A stretch of 64,000 bases of DNA from NCBI GenBank assembly GCA_030068075.1, contig CM057842.1, forward strand, positions 44,044,659 to 44,108,658, read 5' to 3'. Below the pieces are notes generated by a model. It made no database searches. It was not told the origin of the DNA and saw only the letters and a list, made by a program, of their open reading frames with translations. Positions 1 through 10,690 of this stretch are shown piece after piece. Position 1 is the first letter of the stretch. Each line of letters starts with the position of its first letter. This DNA is from Paguma larvata (taxonomy: Eukaryota; Chordata; Mammalia; Carnivora; Viverridae). The position numbers were made by a program, and so were the translations under genes.

Positions 1-480
1 TAATTCTAGACCAATCTATTTGTTTTTGTTGAAGGCAACAAAGGAAGATTCCTAAACATTCACATTTCACAAAATATATCTCCCAGGTATCCTGATCTTA
101 GAAGTTATTGGGAGGTCAGAATAGAATAAATCAAAGTTTAGAAAGAAAAACTACTAACATTTTAATATTTGTGCTCTCTGTATGCCTTTCTTTCTGTTAA
201 TAAGAAAGCACCCTTGTTCCTAAAAAACCAACAACTTATTTACTCACCTTCTCACAGACTTTTTTTCTATAATAAATGTGTCTCTCTCTTGCATTATTTT
301 CAATAGCATACAAACATGCTTTATGTTACCTATGGAAAAAAATGTGTATGGATGCAGGATTTAGGGGCTGGATTACATTATTCCTTCCAAGTATTCATTA
401 CGTCTTCCTTAGAATGTTGAGTACACATATTTACATTTTATCATACGAGGTTCAGTGCCTTCTGGAGAAGTGTACTTGTC
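1..480. other. Unassigned AT-rich intergenic sequence
   Basis: No gene, RNA or recognisable repeat is visible. The short open frame near 276-503 has no recognisable protein features and no coding-like composition. Confidence 0.5.
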
Positions 481-700
481 TACCTCATTGTCACTGGGCT
501 TAGCCATGTAACTTGCTTTCGCCAATGGAATATGAACAAACATCAACTGTGACAAGTCCAAGCAAAAGATTGGAGACATTGCATACTACAGTTCTGTCCC
601 TTGCTCCCTGCTTTTTCCATCAAAGGAGCAAGTCCCAGGTTGGGAGAGCTCCGTCAGCTTGTGTCCAGAAATCAGAAGACCCAGGGTGTAGGTCATAGGT
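481..700. repeat. Possible ancient interspersed repeat fragment
   Basis: The stretch around 505-540 (acttgctttcgccaatggaa) resembles a motif common in old mammalian LTR-like or MER repeats. A related motif occurs at about 32740. The family cannot be named with confidence, and the edges are guesses. Confidence 0.3.
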
Positions 701-769
701 GACCTCTAGGTACTGGATTAATGTAATCAAGTTTTTAAAAATGATTTTGATTGTTTTGTCACTGCAGTA

Positions 770-1215
770 TAACCCCATTCACTTCTCCCCATCAATATTT
801 CTCTGCTCTACTTCCTAGCAAAATTCTTGAAAAACCTCTCTGTATGAATATATTTCTATTTCTTCACTTTCTGTCTTCCTATTAATCCTCCATAATCAGG
901 CTTTGCATCCCACCCCTAGTTCCACTTAAATCACTCCTAGCAAGGTGTTTTCCTTATCTCCAAACCAATGATTATTTCTCTATCATCCTCTGGCTTGACC
1001 TCTCAGAGGCATTTGGCATGGTTGTCCACTCCCTCCGTTTTGAAATATTCCCATCTCTTCATTTCTTCAGATGTACCTTCCATCTCACTGGCCACTCTTT
1101 TTCAGCCACTTTTGCTAGTTCTCTCTCCTCTTTTCAATCCCTGACATGAAGGTATATGTGCAGTACATCTTTTTATACATTCTCCCAAATGATCTCAACT
1201 GGATATTGGTTATTT
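770..1215 (+). mobile_element. L2 LINE fragment (3' part of ORF2)
   Basis: The pyrimidine-rich text includes the degraded L2 phrases 'cttgacctctcagaggcatttggc', 'gttgtccactccctcc' and 'ctggccactctttttcagcc' in the sense orientation. It ends near 'aaatgatctcaactgg', also an L2 landmark. It is old and diverged, with no usable reading frame. A truncated SINE follows directly. Confidence 0.65.
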
Positions 1216-1225
1216 GTGTGTTTGT

Positions 1226-1320
1226 TTGTTTGTTTTTATTTTAATGTATTTTATTTATTTTAGAGAGAGAGCACGTGCACAAGCAGGGGAGAGGGGCAGA
1301 AGGAGAGACAGAGAGAAAAT
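1226..1320 (-). mobile_element. Truncated carnivore tRNA-derived SINE
   Basis: The tail end in antisense (ttttattttagagagagagc, then the GA-rich part with caggggagaggggcag) matches the 3' half of the SINEs elsewhere in the window. The tRNA-like head is missing, so this is a 5'-truncated or degraded copy. Confidence 0.65.
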
Positions 1321-1339
1321 CTTACTATTTTTCTTCTCA

Positions 1340-1870
1340 AATAAATGCATTCTAAGGCTAAAACGTTTTCTTCTGAATGCAGTTTTATCTCCATCCTACA
1401 TTTTCTTTGTCTGGAAATGTTTTTAATTTGCTTTCAGTTTTGAAGATGTTTTTGCTTTGAATTGATTTTGAGGGTGTAAGTTCTTTTACTTTAGCATTTC
1501 AAATATGTCATCCCATTTTTTCTTGGATTTTATCACTTACTTTGTCAAGTCACCTTTCAATGTTATTGTTGTTTCTGTGAAGGTAATATTTTTCTCTAGC
1601 AGCTCTCAAGATTTTCTCTTTGCTTTTTCTCTTTTATTAACAGTTTTACTGTGTTGCTGCCTAGGTGAAATTTTCTTCATACTTATCTTCCTGGGAGTTT
1701 ATAACACTTTTCAAATCTATGGATTAATGTCTTCCATTACTTTTGGAAAATTCTCAGCCATCATCTCTTTACATTGGGACTTTATTCTCTTTCCTCTTCC
1801 CTTCTAAGATACAAGTACCCTTATATTAGGCCTCTTCATCATGTCCCCTATAGCATACTAAAGATGACCA
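1340..1870 (-). mobile_element. Old L1 fragment, ORF1 region, antisense
   Basis: T-rich text reads as the reverse complement of the L1 ORF1 3' part: the antisense of 'atggctgaaaacttccc' appears as 'ggaaaattctcagccatcat' near 1748, and the segment 'tcaagattttctctttg' near 1605 is also typical. The open frame at 1505-1807 is on the wrong strand for ORF1 and is meaningless. Confidence 0.6.
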
Positions 1871-1994
1871 GATTCTTTGCCCCTCTTCCCATCAAGAAGC
1901 AGAATCTATTTTTTCCCCTGACCCTACGTTCTTGTAATCTGGACTGGCACTATGATGTGATTTAATTATGAGTGCCTCATTTCTGCAGCCATTG

Positions 1995-2185
1995 GTACAC
2001 AAAGTATGGTCCCTGGACCAGCAGTATAAGCATCATCTAGAACTTGCTAAAATGCATATTTTTTGACTTATTCCAAACTTACTAAATTAGAAACTGAGAT
2101 GATAGGGCATTGTGAGTGTTTTGCGACAAATCCTCTGGGTGATTTCAGTGCATGCTAAAGTTTTAGAATAACTGTCTAGGCAATG
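1995..2185 (+). mobile_element. MER5A-like hAT DNA transposon remnant
   Basis: The phrases 'aaagtatggtccctggacca', 'agcatcatctagaacttgct' and 'gtgatttcagtgcatgctaa' follow one another as in the MER5A consensus. This is a short non-autonomous hAT-Charlie element. It is old and has no coding capacity. Confidence 0.65.
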
Positions 2186-2259
2186 GTGATTGGTTCAAGA
2201 GATGATGAGATGAACTAAGCAGTATATTTCGATTCCTTTTCTCGGTTTGTATGATCCCT

Positions 2260-2555
2260 AGAAGGAGTAAGTTCTCTTTTCCTAGTGGCATTGCTAAGGT
2301 TATATGATATAACCCTAGAACTGTTGACAGTCATTGTCTTTTACTTTGCAGAAGAAAAGTGCCTGTGGAGTAGGACAGAATGAGACTGACACAAGGTTAA
2401 GACAGAGCCCAGACAACTTTGAACCCTGAATCCAGTTGTGCCTAAAGCTTCAGATTAGCCCTTGACTTTTTAGTTATGCAAACTTTTTTTCCCCCTGAAG
2501 CTAGTTTGATTTAGTTTGTGAACTTAGAACTAAAGAATCCTGACTAATACATAAG
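2260..2555 (+). repeat. Ancient interspersed repeat, family unsure
   Basis: The 3' part (ccagttgtgcctaaagctt, then ttagttatgcaaac, then agaatcctgactaatac) matches a very common old mammalian repeat ending, probably LTR-derived. I cannot fix the family name. Confidence 0.4.
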
Positions 2556-2559
2556 AAAA

Positions 2560-3205
2560 CTCCCACTTCTTCTTCCCAATGATAATCTCATGCAGTGCCC
2601 CTAACATATAAAACAGATAATTATAGGTCTTCTCTGAATGGCGTGGAGATAAAAGACTTCAAATCTTACCATGTGGCTTTTCCCAGGCCTCCGTCAGCAA
2701 CTCCTGGAGTCTTTTCTCAGAACAACCCTCAAGTTCTAGGCAACATAGATTAAAACCATTTATAGTAGACCTTTTGGTAGCATATGACATAACTTCTTGT
2801 TCTGCCTGATTTTAGTTGCAGCTGTGATGGAAATTTGCTTCAAATTGCCCCACTCAAGCATCCTGCTGTGTCTCTCTGCTTGTCTGTCACTGGGTTTCTC
2901 TTAAGTCACTAGGTTTCATGGAAGTTCATGCCTCTGAGGTCAAGCTTCTAAAGGGATGGGTACAAAAGTGTCCTGGTGTTCCATCCTGTGCAAGCACATT
3001 TCCTAGACACATTTTCTATAGTTCCAGAGGATATCCACTGGGATTGGGCTCTAGGAACCCAGAGACGTAACAAGATCAATGCTGTATCTTCTCTTTCCTT
3101 CTTTCCATGCCTTATCACCTATTTTTTTTTTTTTGTGGTTACTTCCAAAATAAGTCACCTGTACCCAGTCCTATTCTCAGACTCTGCCTTTGGGAAAACA
3201 TAAAC
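2560..3205. other. Unassigned intergenic sequence
   Basis: No recognisable gene or repeat apart from a T12 run at about 3122. The short open frame at 2976-3203 shows no known domain. Confidence 0.45.
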
Positions 3206-3209
3206 TAAG

Positions 3210-3370
3210 ACACCAGTGTTATAAAGTATAAAACTGGGAGTTAGAGTTAAGTTATGAAATAGGCTTAATCACTTCCCTTTCTCTAGGCCTTAGATGTGTC
3301 ATTTGTAAAACAAGGAGATTGAATTAGCTGCTTACTTAGTTTATTTTAGCTCTGAATTATCAGTTTCCTT
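3210..3370 (+). mobile_element. MIR SINE fragment
   Basis: Diverged match to the MIR core and tail: 'aatcacttccctttctctaggcctt' followed by 'gtcatttgtaaaacaaggag' (compare cctcatctgtaaaatgggga). Old tRNA-derived SINE. Confidence 0.5.
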
Positions 3371-3561
3371 CTGGCTTTTATATAACTATAAGTATTCTTT
3401 CAGAATATGTGTGAATAATTATACATGAAATGACAATGATGAGGATGGCCAATCTGAATATACAGGCCCTTGTGGTTTTTCCCTCTTTCCTAAACACCTT
3501 TATTCGTTTTTCGCCACATTTTCCTCCCAGGAGTATCCAAATGACCTGCTTCACACTTCTT

Positions 3562-3788
3562 TTTCTTTCTTTTTTTTTTTTTTTTAACATTTATTTATTT
3601 TTGAGAGACATAGAGACAGAGTGAGAGCAGAGGAAGGGCAGAGAAAGAGGGAGATACAGAATCTGAAGCAGGCTCCAGGCTCTGAGCCGTCAGCACAGGG
3701 CCCGACGCGGGGCTCAAACTCACAGACCGCGAGATCATGACCTGAGCTGAAGTCTGCCGATTAACTGACTGAGCCACCCAGGTGCCCC
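3562..3788 (-). mobile_element. Felid-type tRNA-Lys SINE (SINEC)
   Basis: Complete minus-strand SINE: T-tail, 'aacatttatttatttttgag', GA-rich part, 'caggctccaggctctgagcc', and tRNA-like head ending 'gagccacccaggtgcccc'. A perfect 15-bp target-site duplication, tgcttcacacttctt, flanks it at 3547-3561 and 3789-3803. This shows L1-driven insertion into unassigned DNA. Confidence 0.95.
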
Positions 3789-3803
3789 TGCTTCACACTT
3801 CTT

Positions 3804-4600
3804 GATTGATCCTTATAGATAAGGACCCAGAAAAACAAGAAGAAATACCCAGCCCTGAGCAGCCTACACACGGCTGTTTTGACACGCCAGAATCTCTCAA
3901 ATCCTCAGATATTCAGAGCCTCGTGTGTATGTAGGTATAAAGATTGAAACTAAAAACAAGTATAAGCCGAATATGATGAACTATCTGAATGACTAAACAC
4001 AGCATAACAGACTTAGTACTTTAGGGCTGGAGCCAAAAATATTTAACAAAAAAATCACTTCCATTTCATATTGATTTAAAAAAAAATGGAATGTTACACC
4101 TCGGGATCCAGCTATAGATTTCAATCTACTTTTCCTTGTAATTTGAGACAAATTGAAATCTATGATAATGAACACAATCAAGAAGGCAAAGTCTGTTCTT
4201 TTCTTCCTTCAGCAACTAGAAATGATCAGTTTTAAACTATATTGTTGCTGTTGTTTCACCCAGTGGTGAGTTCCAGTGGGGCCTTAATACAATGATGATG
4301 TTGATTCCTGTTGAAAAAGAAGAGGTGGAAGAGATGCTTGCTGTTTTAACAGGAAGCAGGAGGAGTGTGGAGACTGTGACACAGATGACATTCCTGTACA
4401 CTGTTGTCAGGTGAGAGATTCCCCCCCCACACTCCCCAAGGACTTCCCTCTCTGATTGGTCTTAACACAACACAGTTAGTAGTCACCTACAAAGGTTGTT
4501 TACGGGATTCATTTGAAAGGCTTCTGCTTTCTCCATTTAGTCCTTAATGTGTGAAATTCCTTTGAGGTCAGAGCCCTTTCTTTGTTAAGTAAAGAAAAAT
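3804..4600. other. Unassigned intergenic sequence
   Basis: No recognisable gene or repeat. A C8 run lies near 4422. No open frame of interest. Confidence 0.45.
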
Positions 4601-4604
4601 ACCT

Positions 4605-4800
4605 TTGTAGAGTTCTAGTGGAAAGAGTCTTGAGTTTGGAGTTAGGAAGTAGAACTTTTGTCTCTGCTCTGCAGATAATTAATTCTGTGAAATCAGGGAG
4701 GTCACTTAATCTTTCTCTGGTTGGGTCTCCCCATCTCTAAAATGAATGAGTTTAGAAACAGTGATTTCTGTCATCCTTCACAGCTCTAAAATCTGAATTA
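4605..4800 (+). mobile_element. MIR SINE
   Basis: Order of landmarks matches MIR sense: 'gtcttgagtttggagttagg', 'tctgctctgcagataatt', 'gaggtcacttaatctttctctgg', 'catctctaaaatgaatgag'. Old and diverged. Confidence 0.65.
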
Positions 4801-5059
4801 TTGATGGAAATTAATGTTAATATTTAAATGGCATATATATTGTTTCTTAGAGTGGATCTGATGAGGATAGGTGAGAATCCAGGCTTAGAGAATCTGAAAG
4901 TGGCCATGGATCGAGAAAGGATGAAATGTGTTTCTTTACAATTTTTATCTCTCATGCTTCTTTCCATCCCATCTGCAACACTGTATGAAATGACATAAAA
5001 TACAGTAGGAGGCTTAGAATAGTCTAAAACTAATAACTTTTATCAAAAGAAAGATCTAG

Positions 5060-5190
5060 CTAGGTTCTAATCCTGGCTCTGTCACTTACATGTGGTCACT
5101 GGAAGTTACCTCACAGCTCTGAGCCTCAGTTTGTACACCAATAAAATGAGGATAATACCTTCATTATGGGCTGTCAAGTATCCTGGAAAG
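5060..5190 (+). mobile_element. MIR SINE
   Basis: Good match to the MIR core: 'ctaatcctggctctgtcactta', 'gagcctcagtttgtacacc', 'aaaatgaggataatacctt'. It lies 260 bp after another MIR in the same orientation. Confidence 0.75.
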
Positions 5191-5194
5191 TGAC

Positions 5195-7675
5195 GGCCAA
5201 GAGGAAAGTCACTGGGAAGAAGATTGTAATGTTTTAGAAGACAATTTTGTCCTCTGTATGACACTGTGTCTCTCTAGTACAAAAGATCACAGAGCTCTGC
5301 TATCTGCAGGGTATTAATGTGAAAGATGGAGGGAGTCATCAGGCGTGCTAATGCTTTGGTAATTACACCAACAGTTACGTTACATTATTACTGTTCAGTG
5401 CTGTGTCATTTCAAAGATGGCAACCAGTGTTGATACCATTAGAGCCTGCAACGTTTTCCCAAAGTGGTGATGCATCACAGATCTCATCAATATCACTTTG
5501 AAGATAGACCCAGATCCAGACACGTGAAAAGCAAAAGCACGGTTATGGATCACTGCTGTGCAGCACGTGGGCTGCGTTCACACAGAAAACAGTCTGAAAT
5601 AACTGAAACTGTTATTTTGATGAGAATAGTCTGCCGTGAAACTCATGCTTATTATTAACACTCATGCTAATGTCAGAAAATCTTATTAGTTTTGTTGTGT
5701 CCTCATTGCTTTGTTAAATGTAAAGCTTCAACCATAGCAAAGAGTAAAATATCTAAGAATATATTTTTAGTTGACGCTGGAAATTCATCATTCTACAATG
5801 TGCCCTTTATACTTTGGAGATGATTTGATGATTAAAAAAAACAACTCCTTTTATAATCATTGATTTTTTTGTTAAAAGGCTTTTAAATTCTTCTCTAGAC
5901 ACATGACTCTCAATCTTTCTAGTGTTATGTGATCAGTCTCTGAACCAAGAACATTTGGAAATTCATTTTAACTCTGAGGATGACGGAGTTTGAAATTCTT
6001 AAAAATTCTGTAACAGTTTAGGCCTAATATATGGACCACTTAAATTTAAAATGCTGCAAGTTTTCAGCTCTGCCTATTATAAAATCAACAAAATTTATTC
6101 CTCCTTTTATTTCTGTACAGTAGGAATAATATTTAGATTTCCTGCAGCTCATTCCTGCAGGCTGGGGGAACTGAGATGCAGATTACTTACGGCTACTATG
6201 AAAAGTTAGTGTGGGAAAACATCCAAGTTTCCAGTAATCTTCCCTTCCTCATATATCGATTAATAATTCCTTTTAAGTGAAATAATGCAATATATACTTT
6301 ACAGGTATTATATGGCTCCTTATCAGAAGTAGAAAGAAGAGCCATAAAATACAACAGGCTACCCACTTCTTTGTAGGTATAGTATATCTATAGGTAAAAG
6401 TACTAAGCACATATTAAGCTTCCACCTGAAAGATTTTTTTCTGTAGGAGAACAACACATACATCTTAACTTTTTATGTAACATTGAATGCCAAGTACCTA
6501 CAAGAGGAAAGGAAATAATAATCTTCATTCCCAAGATTACTGATGATCATGGCAATGTCCCAACTTGCAGCATCCACACAAAACCATTTTATTAAAAAAA
6601 TTTTCTTTTATTGATGGAGAAACAGTGGGCTGTATATTTCTGTCTCAGTAGAAAACTAACCAGCTTTTATTTAATTACCTTGTAGCACCTTTATCCATTA
6701 TAATAGATGTACCATCAAGCAGCAACCTGAGCTTTGCAATTTATAGTAGGTAGGATATTTCTGTTAGCAGAGAATAAAAATAGCTGAAGGAACTTACTGA
6801 TGTAAAGCATGCCACTGACCTCTTATAATTGTATACTATTTGCTAAAAGTTCAAAATGAGGCAATAAGGGAAGAAAAAAATACTATGGGAGGAGACATAA
6901 GAAATGACAAAAGGAGACAGAAACAAGTTGAATTCTTTATACTTTGCAGCCTGTTGATCCTTTGAAGGATTTCCTGCATGGCTAGGTTGGTATTCTGATT
7001 ATGAAATGGTTGGATGCTAGCTGTGAGCTCATCACAGGGTGACCGTCTTGGTATACTATCTGTATCACAAAGCTGTTATCTGGTTAAATAGGTCTTGCCT
7101 GAAAATATTTGCTCTGGCAGGATAATTTCGTGAGATATTAATTTGTGTTTTGTTTTGGCTGATGTGAAAGAATCAGTATGACTGGGAGCTAGATGTGTGA
7201 TATTTACAAATGTCTGTTTTTTCACAATGTAGCCAAGTCTTTTATGTTCTTTGTCTCAAGGGCATTTCCTAGGGCAAAGAGAAGTTGTTCGAAGGCAGTG
7301 TTTTCACTTAGCTTTTGTGATTCCTGTTGAGGACGAGGAGGCAGAAGCAAGAGAGAGATGTGAACTTCCCTAGAGTGAGAATGAGGTGGAGGATGGTGGA
7401 TACAAGTATATCAGAAACCAGCACCCTAAAGCTTAGTTGTGTGCCAGGTGGTGGGACCTCAGAAGGGACTGGTGGTGGGACCAGATTGTGGAATCTGAGG
7501 TAGGCTGGTCAAAGGATGGCCTTTTACCTAGACTCACTTTCCCCAGAGTCGGCCTAGCTCTTTGTCTTGGCTTGGCCTTCACACTGGAACCTGAAAAGAC
7601 TTCTAGAGTAGGGAGTGGGAGTGGAGAGAATGCCTCTAGTGGTTGAGGTTGAATCTCCCAATAACTTGGCAGACT
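5195..7675. other. Long repeat-poor unassigned block
   Basis: About 2.5 kb with no SINE, L1 or other repeat that I recognise. Open frames at 5464-5658 and 7437-7646 are short, lack domains and are not supported as genes. If conserved non-coding elements exist in this window, this is one place to look. Confidence 0.45.
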
Positions 7676-7679
7676 TACA

Positions 7680-7935
7680 TTAGCTTTCTAGGACTGTTGT
7701 AATGAAATACTACAAACTGGGTGGCTTAAACAACAGTAATTTATTGTCTCAGAGTTCTGGAGGCTAGAAGTCCATGATGAAAGTGTCAGCAGGGTTGGTT
7801 CCTTCTGAGCACTGTTAGAAAGAAATTATTCCAGCTTCTTCCCTAGCTTCTGGTGGTTTACTTGCAATCATCAACACTCTCTGGCTTGTAGACATACCAT
7901 CCTGATCTCAGTTTTTGGCTTCATCAACTATGCAC
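7680..7935 (+). repeat. Ancient LTR-like repeat, copy 1
   Basis: Opens with 'tagctttctaggactgttgt' and 'aaactgggtggcttaaacaac', then 'ttctggaggctagaagtcca' and 'cttcttccctagcttctgg'. This is a very common old mammalian interspersed repeat, probably an LTR. A related copy follows directly, and a third lies at about 39310. Confidence 0.55.
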
Positions 7936-7941
7936 ATATTG

Positions 7942-8315
7942 AGTGTCTTAGTCATTTAGGGCTGCTGTAACAAAAATACCACAGACTGAATAGCTTAAAA
8001 AACATACATTTATTTATCACAGTTCTAGAGGCTGGGAAATCCAAGATCAAAGCACTATCAGAGTCCGTGTCTGGTGAAGACACTCTTCTTGGTCTTCATG
8101 GCTGTCTTTTTCTCATATCCTGACATGGCAGAGAGGAGGGAAAGAGAGTAACCTTTCTTGTGTCTTCTTCTATAAGAGCATTAATCTCATTCGTGGGAGC
8201 TCCACTCTTATGACCTAATCACTTCCCAAAGGCCCCACCTCCTATCATCATTACATTGGCAGTTGGCATTTCAACATATAGATTTGGAGAGCGGGGAATT
8301 CATTCCATAACAGTG
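7942..8315 (+). repeat. Ancient LTR-like repeat, copy 2 (related family)
   Basis: Starts 'gtgtcttagtcatttagggc' and continues 'cacagttctagaggctggg', 'tatgacctaatcacttccc', 'aaggccccacctcctatcat' and 'cattccataaca'. Same repeat type as copy 1 but with a different 3' half. Family name uncertain. Confidence 0.55.
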
Positions 8316-8540
8316 ATGCCACTTGCTGAAATAGGGAAGATTGTGAGAGGGAATGATCTATAGGGTGGAGAAAACCAATAGTCTTTTGGCTAAGTTCATA
8401 TCAAAATACCTGTAGTCACACAGATGAGGATATCAAGTAAATAGTTGGATAGATGAATTTTGAGCTATATTGACAGCAGAATTAGAGGTAGAGCTAGAAA
8501 ATCATTGTCACTGTCATATTATATTTAAAACCAAGGTTCA

Positions 8541-8602
8541 GGGGCACCTGGGTGGCTCAGTTGGTTGAGCATCCAACTCTTGATTTCAGCTTAGGTCATG
8601 AT
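8541..8602 (+). mobile_element. SINEC head fragment, 3' part missing
   Basis: Begins 'ggggcacctgggtggctcag' and runs through 'cagcttaggtcatgat', then stops without the CT-rich part or A-tail. The next bases are an L1 3' end in the same orientation. Confidence 0.8.
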
Positions 8603-8720
8603 ATTAGTATATATGGTAAAAGGATCATTTTGCAGTGGATAAAAATATTGAATCACTATGATACACACATGAAATGAATAGGCTACTATATGTCAATAAT
8701 ATTCTATTTAAAAAAAAAGT
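8603..8720 (+). mobile_element. L1 3'-end fragment
   Basis: The text 'ggatcattttgcagtggata', 'attgaatcactatgatacac', 'ctatatgtcaataatattc' and an A-run matches the L1MA/B-type 3' UTR end. It directly abuts the broken SINE. Confidence 0.55.
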
Positions 8721-9424
8721 AACTTGGAAAAAAAGCCTGCTCAAGAAGAAATGAAAAATGTAAATGTTTCCTTTTCTATATTTTCAAAAATTAAATCCAC
8801 AGTTTGTAATCTTCCTACAAGGAGATCTTTAGGCCCTGTTGAATTTTTATAAACATTTAATAAAGAAATAATACAGAACTTGATAGGGAAACAAAGGCAA
8901 GAGCAATGTGGCTTAAATTAAATCTCCTTAGAGCTTGCAGCCCACTGATAGACGTCTGAAACGTGCAGGGCATTACCTTGCACCAGGAACTCATGGCTGC
9001 CTTACTTCCTTCATGGTTTTGTGTTAAAGACTAAAAGTAACCTTATCTTAACAGCAGCTAGCCCCTCAAGGTCCTGAAAGCCTTGGTTCCAAATTCCTTA
9101 GAGACTTAGGCTAACCCTAACCACCACTAACTTAAAAGTATATAATTAGTCACTCTTCATAACCTAGTGCAGCTGTTTCTACCCACAGGTCTTGTCCCCA
9201 TGCTTTATTTAAATCATCATTTTGCTCCAGAGATGTCTCAGGAATTCTTCCTTAGCCATTTGCTCAAGAACCCCATCAATCTTAACAAACTTGAAGATAT
9301 TAAAAAAACTGAGAAACAAATAGCAACTCAATGTACTAGGCCAACATAATATTATACCAAAATGTGACCCAAAGTCATACACAAAAAGAAATACAAGTTA
9401 ATCTCTGTTAAGAACATAAATACA
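8720..9424. other. Unassigned intergenic sequence
   Basis: No clear gene or repeat. The open frame at 9167-9349 has no recognisable domain and ends just before an L1 fragment. Confidence 0.4.
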
Positions 9425-10130
9425 TATATACTAACAGATTGAATCCAGCCATTCATAAAAAGGCTAGTGCATCATGATCAAATTGAATTTCCCCAGAAAT
9501 GCAAATATGGTTTAACTTTGAAGATATTAATCCATAAAATTCACCATATTAAAAAATAAAATAAAATCATATGATCATCTCAAGAGATGCAGATAAACCT
9601 TTTATAAAATTCAATTCCTATTTAAGACAAAAACTCAACAGACTAGGAATAAAAAGAAATATTCTTCATCTGACTAATATTATCTCCTAAAAAACATGGA
9701 GGGTGGACACTACAACTAACATTATTCTTGATGGTAAAATACTGAAAGATTTTTCTCTGAAATCAACAATGAGATAGGATTTTTGCTCTCATCACTTTTA
9801 TCCATCACTGTATCTGATGTCGTAACCACTTTATTAAAGCAGAGGGAAATGGTATAATAATTGAAAAAGAAGAAATAAAAATTGTTATATGCAGATGATA
9901 CGATCACATACATAGAAAATCCAAGTAAGTCTGTAAATTTTAATATTACTTTATGAATTTAGAAAGTTCATTGGAAACAAGATTAGTGAAAAAATTTGTT
10001 GTACTTTTATCCATAGAAAAATAACAGAGAAATAAATTATAAAAAGAAGACCACTTAAAAATAGCAGCCACCTCAAATCAAATATTTAGAAATAAATCTA
10101 TTAAAAATGAGCAATTGTGCCAAACCAAAA
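9425..10130 (+). mobile_element. L1 ORF2 fragment (reverse transcriptase region)
   Basis: A-rich sense-strand L1: 'gaatccagccattcataaaa', 'aattcaccatattaaaaaat', 'tcaagagatgcagataaacc' and 'acaactaacattattcttgatgg' follow the order of the ORF2 reverse-transcriptase segment. Many stops and indels; dead. Confidence 0.8.
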
Positions 10131-10139
10131 ACTACATAA

Positions 10140-10690
10140 CATTATTGTTGTGGAGGGAAGAAAAGACCCAACTCCAAACCTCCCTAGCCATCCTGGAAAA
10201 TGAGAAGAACTTACATTGGAAAAATGAGAAGAACATGTGAAGTCCACAGCCCAGGCACACAGCCTGGCTAAACGACTGAGATTTAAACATGAGACAAAAG
10301 ATCACTTCCCCTTTGCCGTATCTTACCACCACATCACTAAACATCTATTTACTTAAGTTCCTTTTAACACGTACACCATGTCTAGCTTTCCACAAAACAT
10401 CAGAAGGCATACTAATGGCAAAAAAGCACAGAATGAAGAAACAGAGCAAGCATCAGAACAAGACTCGATACGATAGAGATGATGGAATTATTATACTGCA
10501 AACTTAAAATACCTATGATTACTATGTTAAAAATGATAAATGGAAAAAGCAGACAACATTCAAGGACAGATGGATAATGTAAGCAGAGAGAAGGAAATTC
10601 AAAGAAAAAATTTAAAAATGCTAGAGATCAAAAACACTGTAACAGAAATGAAGAATGCCTTTGATGGGCTCATAAGTAGACTAAAATCAC
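10140..10690 (+). mobile_element. L1 5' UTR/ORF1 fragment
   Basis: The stretch 'cagagcaagcatcagaacaag' to 'atcaaaaacactgtaacagaaatgaag' and 'gcctttgatgggctcataag' is the start of old L1M ORF1. It lies between two ORF2 pieces, so the elements are rearranged or nested. The open frames at 10289-10507 and 10540-10890 are remnants that cross the junction. Confidence 0.65.

Noticed and set aside
7680..8315. Single large tandem duplication
   Set aside because: The two units share only the 5' part and differ in the 3' half, so they look like two related old repeat insertions rather than one duplicated segment.
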